A stretch of DNA of 7,270 nucleotides, from the NCBI GenBank assembly GCA_001604435.1, contig LVBO01000310.1, positions 1 to 7,270 on the forward strand, in the 5' to 3' direction. The translations under genes and the position numbers were made by a program. The stretch is from Synergistales bacterium Syner_01 (lineage in GTDB: Bacteria > Synergistota > Synergistia > Synergistales > Aminobacteriaceae). The notes beneath the pieces are model-generated. The model had not been told where the DNA came from and searched no databases. It saw nothing but the letters and a program-made list of their open reading frames with translations. The first letter of the stretch is position 1; each line of letters starts with the position of its first letter. This document shows positions 5,677-7,270 of the stretch, piece by piece.

Positions 5677-6231
5677 GTGGTCGTTTTGGGGATCTTGAGG
5701 GCGTATGTGCGCTGCGTCGACCGGATGAACGAGTTTATGGGCCGTATGGTGAGCTATCTCGTCTATCCGATGGTGTTGATGCTCGTATGGGAAGTCGGAA
5801 TGCGGTATATCTTCAATCGTCCGACAATATGGGCGCACGAGTTGAGCGCGTTTCTCTACGCCGTCGTATTTCTGCTGGGCGGTTCTTATGCTCTGCGCTG
5901 GAACTCCCACATCAGCGTCGAAATTCTGTATGTCCGTCTCTCGCCGAGAACGCGGGCAGTGCTCGACCTCTGTACATGGACGCTTTTTTATCTTTTCGTC
6001 GGTTTGCTTTTGTGGGAGGGGCTGCCCTTCGCGATGAAATCCGTCCGACGGTTCGAACTCGCGGGTTCGGTATGGGACCCCCCGATCTGGCCGGTAAAGC
6101 TCTGCATCCCCTTGGGAGCGCTTCTTATGTTGCTCCAGGGGACGACGAAGACACTACGCGATCTTCACATGGTATTCACGGGCAGAGAACTCGCGTCGGA
6201 TCGTGAAAACGAGAAGGGAGCTTCCTCATGA
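5677..6231 (+). CDS. dctQ: TRAP transporter small permease subunit (DctQ type)
   Basis: A 184-residue inner-membrane protein with four predicted helices at about 24-45, 54-73, 95-116 and 138-156, the normal DctQ topology. Family features include W-E-V-G-x-R-Y-I-F-N-R-P after helix 1, W-A-H-E-L-S, R-W-N-S-H-I-S-V-E after helix 2, and W-x-V-K-x-x-I-P-L-G-A-x-L-x-L-L-Q-G in helix 4. It forms the membrane complex with the large permease encoded next and supports sodium-driven uptake of a carboxylate delivered by a periplasmic binding protein. The start is GTG at 5677; AAGG lies only 3 nt upstream and GAAGG 11 nt upstream, so TTG at 5686 is an alternative. It lies 15 nt after the amidohydrolase stop and shares ATGA with the next gene (4-nt overlap). 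Confidence 0.9.
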   Translation: MVVLGILRAYVRCVDRMNEFMGRMVSYLVYPMVLMLVWEVGMRYIFNRPTIWAHELSAFLYAVVFLLGGSYALRWNSHISVEILYVRLSPRTRAVLDLCTWTLFYLFVGLLLWEGLPFAMKSVRRFELAGSVWDPPIWPVKLCIPLGALLMLLQGTTKTLRDLHMVFTGRELASDRENEKGASS

Positions 6232-7270
6232 GCCTCGGCCTGCTTACTCTTTTTATGTTCGGCGTCATGCTCCTTCTTCTTGCGACGGGGCTTCCGATGG
6301 TCTTCGTTCTCGGCGGCGTTTCCGTGCTCTTCGGCTACTTCGCCTGGGGCCCGCAGTCGCTTCACGTGGTCATCGCCAACGCGAGCGACCTGATGCGCGC
6401 CACCGTCCTCGTGGCGGTTCCTCTCTTCGTCTTCATGGCCTACATGCTGGAGCGCTCCGGTATCGCCGAGGACCTGTACGAAGTGATGTATCGCTGGCTC
6501 GGCAAGCTGAAGGGCGGGCTCGCCGCGGCGACCATCCTCTGCTGTACCGTCGTGGCCGCCATGAGCGGCATAAGCACCACGGGTGTCCTTCTCATGGGCA
6601 TCATCGGCCTTCCGGCGATGCTTCGACGCAACTACGACGTCAAGCTCGCCATGGGGAGCATCATGGCCGGAGGCGCGCTGGGGCCTCTCATACCGCCGAG
6701 CGTCGTGCTCATCGTCTACTCGCTCATCTCCGGGCAATCCGTGGGCAAGCTCTTCGTCGGCGCGCTCTTTCCCGGCCTGCTTCTGGCGACCCTTTTCATC
6801 GCGTATATCCTGATCCGATGCCATCTGGATCCCGGGATCGGTCCGGCCCTTCCTCCCGAAGAGCTGTTCACTTTCAAGCAGAAGCTCGTGGCGTTGAAGG
6901 GAGTCATACTGCCGCTCGCCCTGGTGATCTGCGTCCTCGGGTCGATCTTCATGGGGATCGCCACGCCTACCGAGGCGGCCGCGGTCGGCGCGTTCGGCTC
7001 GGTTCTTTCGGCCGCCCTCCACCGAAAGCTCACCTGGAGCGTTCTCCGCGACGCGGCCGTCCAGACGCTGAAGACGGTTTCCATGGTCATGTGGGTCATC
7101 TTCGGGGCTGGATGCTTCGTCTCGATATATCAGGGGCTGGGCGCCTCCCAGTTCATTCAGGAGATGCTGAAGTCGTGGCCCGTCAGTCCGTGGATGATCA
7201 TGCTGCTGATGCAGGGAACGTGGATCGTCCTGGGCTGCCTCATGGATGCGCTGAGCATCCTGATGATCAC
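6228..7270 (+). CDS. dctM: TRAP transporter large permease subunit (DctM type), 3' end cut by window
   Basis: The frame is open from ATG 6228 to the window edge, giving 347 complete codons of a family usually about 420-440 residues long. AAGGGAG lies 7 nt upstream of the ATG, which overlaps the small-permease stop in ATGA. It is very hydrophobic with many predicted helices (for example 5-38, 60-75, 98-131, 156-168, 176-196, 225-243, 285-300, 322-339). The large-subunit signatures are present: A-G-G-A-L-G-P-L-I-P-P-S (147-158), V-A-A-M-S-G-I-S-T-T-G (109-119), and I-A-T-P-T-E-A-A-A-V-G-A (244-255). It is the ion-coupled translocation subunit. The binding protein that would complete the system is not upstream in the operon, so it is probably just past the window. 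Confidence 0.95.
   Translation, partial: MSLGLLTLFMFGVMLLLLATGLPMVFVLGGVSVLFGYFAWGPQSLHVVIANASDLMRATVLVAVPLFVFMAYMLERSGIAEDLYEVMYRWLGKLKGGLAAATILCCTVVAAMSGISTTGVLLMGIIGLPAMLRRNYDVKLAMGSIMAGGALGPLIPPSVVLIVYSLISGQSVGKLFVGALFPGLLLATLFIAYILIRCHLDPGIGPALPPEELFTFKQKLVALKGVILPLALVICVLGSIFMGIATPTEAAAVGAFGSVLSAALHRKLTWSVLRDAAVQTLKTVSMVMWVIFGAGCFVSIYQGLGASQFIQEMLKSWPVSPWMIMLLMQGTWIVLGCLMDALSILMI

Noticed and set aside
4852..5910. Open frame of 352 codons on the - strand opposite the amidohydrolase
   Set aside because: His/Arg/Asp/Pro-rich composition typical of an antisense shadow; the + strand holds all catalytic motifs of the amidohydrolase.
5472..6206. Open frame of 244 codons on the + strand overlapping the amidohydrolase end and small permease
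   Set aside because: Out of frame with two clearly recognised proteins; Arg-rich and without domains.
6165..7022. Open frame of 285 codons on the - strand opposite the large permease
   Set aside because: Extremely charged, repetitive His/Glu/Asp/Arg composition is the expected antisense image of a hydrophobic GC-rich membrane protein gene.
1..7270. tRNA, rRNA, CRISPR array, insertion sequence or phage features
   Set aside because: No cloverleaf-like element, spaced repeat array, transposase frame or terminal inverted repeats were seen on either strand.

Overview
The window looks like chromosomal DNA from a GC-rich, diderm (Gram-negative type) anaerobe-like bacterium. It encodes a periplasmic sensor kinase, an exported Spy/CpxP-type protein and a tripartite (TRAP) carboxylate importer, so an outer membrane and periplasm are implied. 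The mix of TRAP importer, FCD-type GntR regulator and amidohydrolase would fit Synergistota or a similar amino-acid/organic-acid fermenter, but that assignment is an inference from gene content; no marker gene is present. Coding regions are strongly GC-rich, while the two regulatory intergenic regions are visibly AT-rich.

Layout. (1) Bases 2-286, + strand: the 3' end of a DUF3089-like alpha/beta-hydrolase gene whose nucleophile position reads Gly instead of Ser. It ends at a stem-loop shared with the convergent kinase gene. (2) Bases 2409 down to 359, - strand: a two-gene operon for a CpxR-like response regulator and a CpxA-like histidine kinase, overlapping by 19 nt. (3) Bases 2410-2638: a divergent control region with a perfect TATAAT for the regulator gene, two CpxR-box-like sequences and inverted repeats in the leader of the opposite gene. 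(4) Bases 2639-3508, + strand: an exported Spy/CpxP-like protein that appears to hold two tandem copies of the domain, closed by a textbook intrinsic terminator. (5) Bases 3593-3749: an AT-rich promoter/operator region. (6) Bases 3750 to the window end, + strand: an apparently single operon of GntR/FCD regulator, cytoplasmic amidohydrolase, TRAP small permease and TRAP large permease (cut by the window edge). Neighbouring genes overlap or lie within 15 nt of each other.

How the parts work together. The left half reproduces the gammaproteobacterial cpxP <> cpxRA logic: a divergently transcribed periplasmic LTxxQ protein and its sensor-regulator pair, probably sensing envelope stress or metal. 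The right half looks like a self-contained uptake-and-hydrolysis module. A TRAP system imports a carboxylate-bearing compound, the amidohydrolase cleaves an amide, peptide or ring C-N bond in the cytoplasm, and the GntR/FCD protein adjusts expression in response to the ligand, probably through palindromes at its own promoter. The solute-binding protein of the TRAP system is not in view and probably lies downstream. The most unusual points are the double-domain CpxP-like protein with its Cpx-style divergent promoter, the hydrolase lacking its nucleophile, and the uncharacterised GntR-amidohydrolase-TRAP module.
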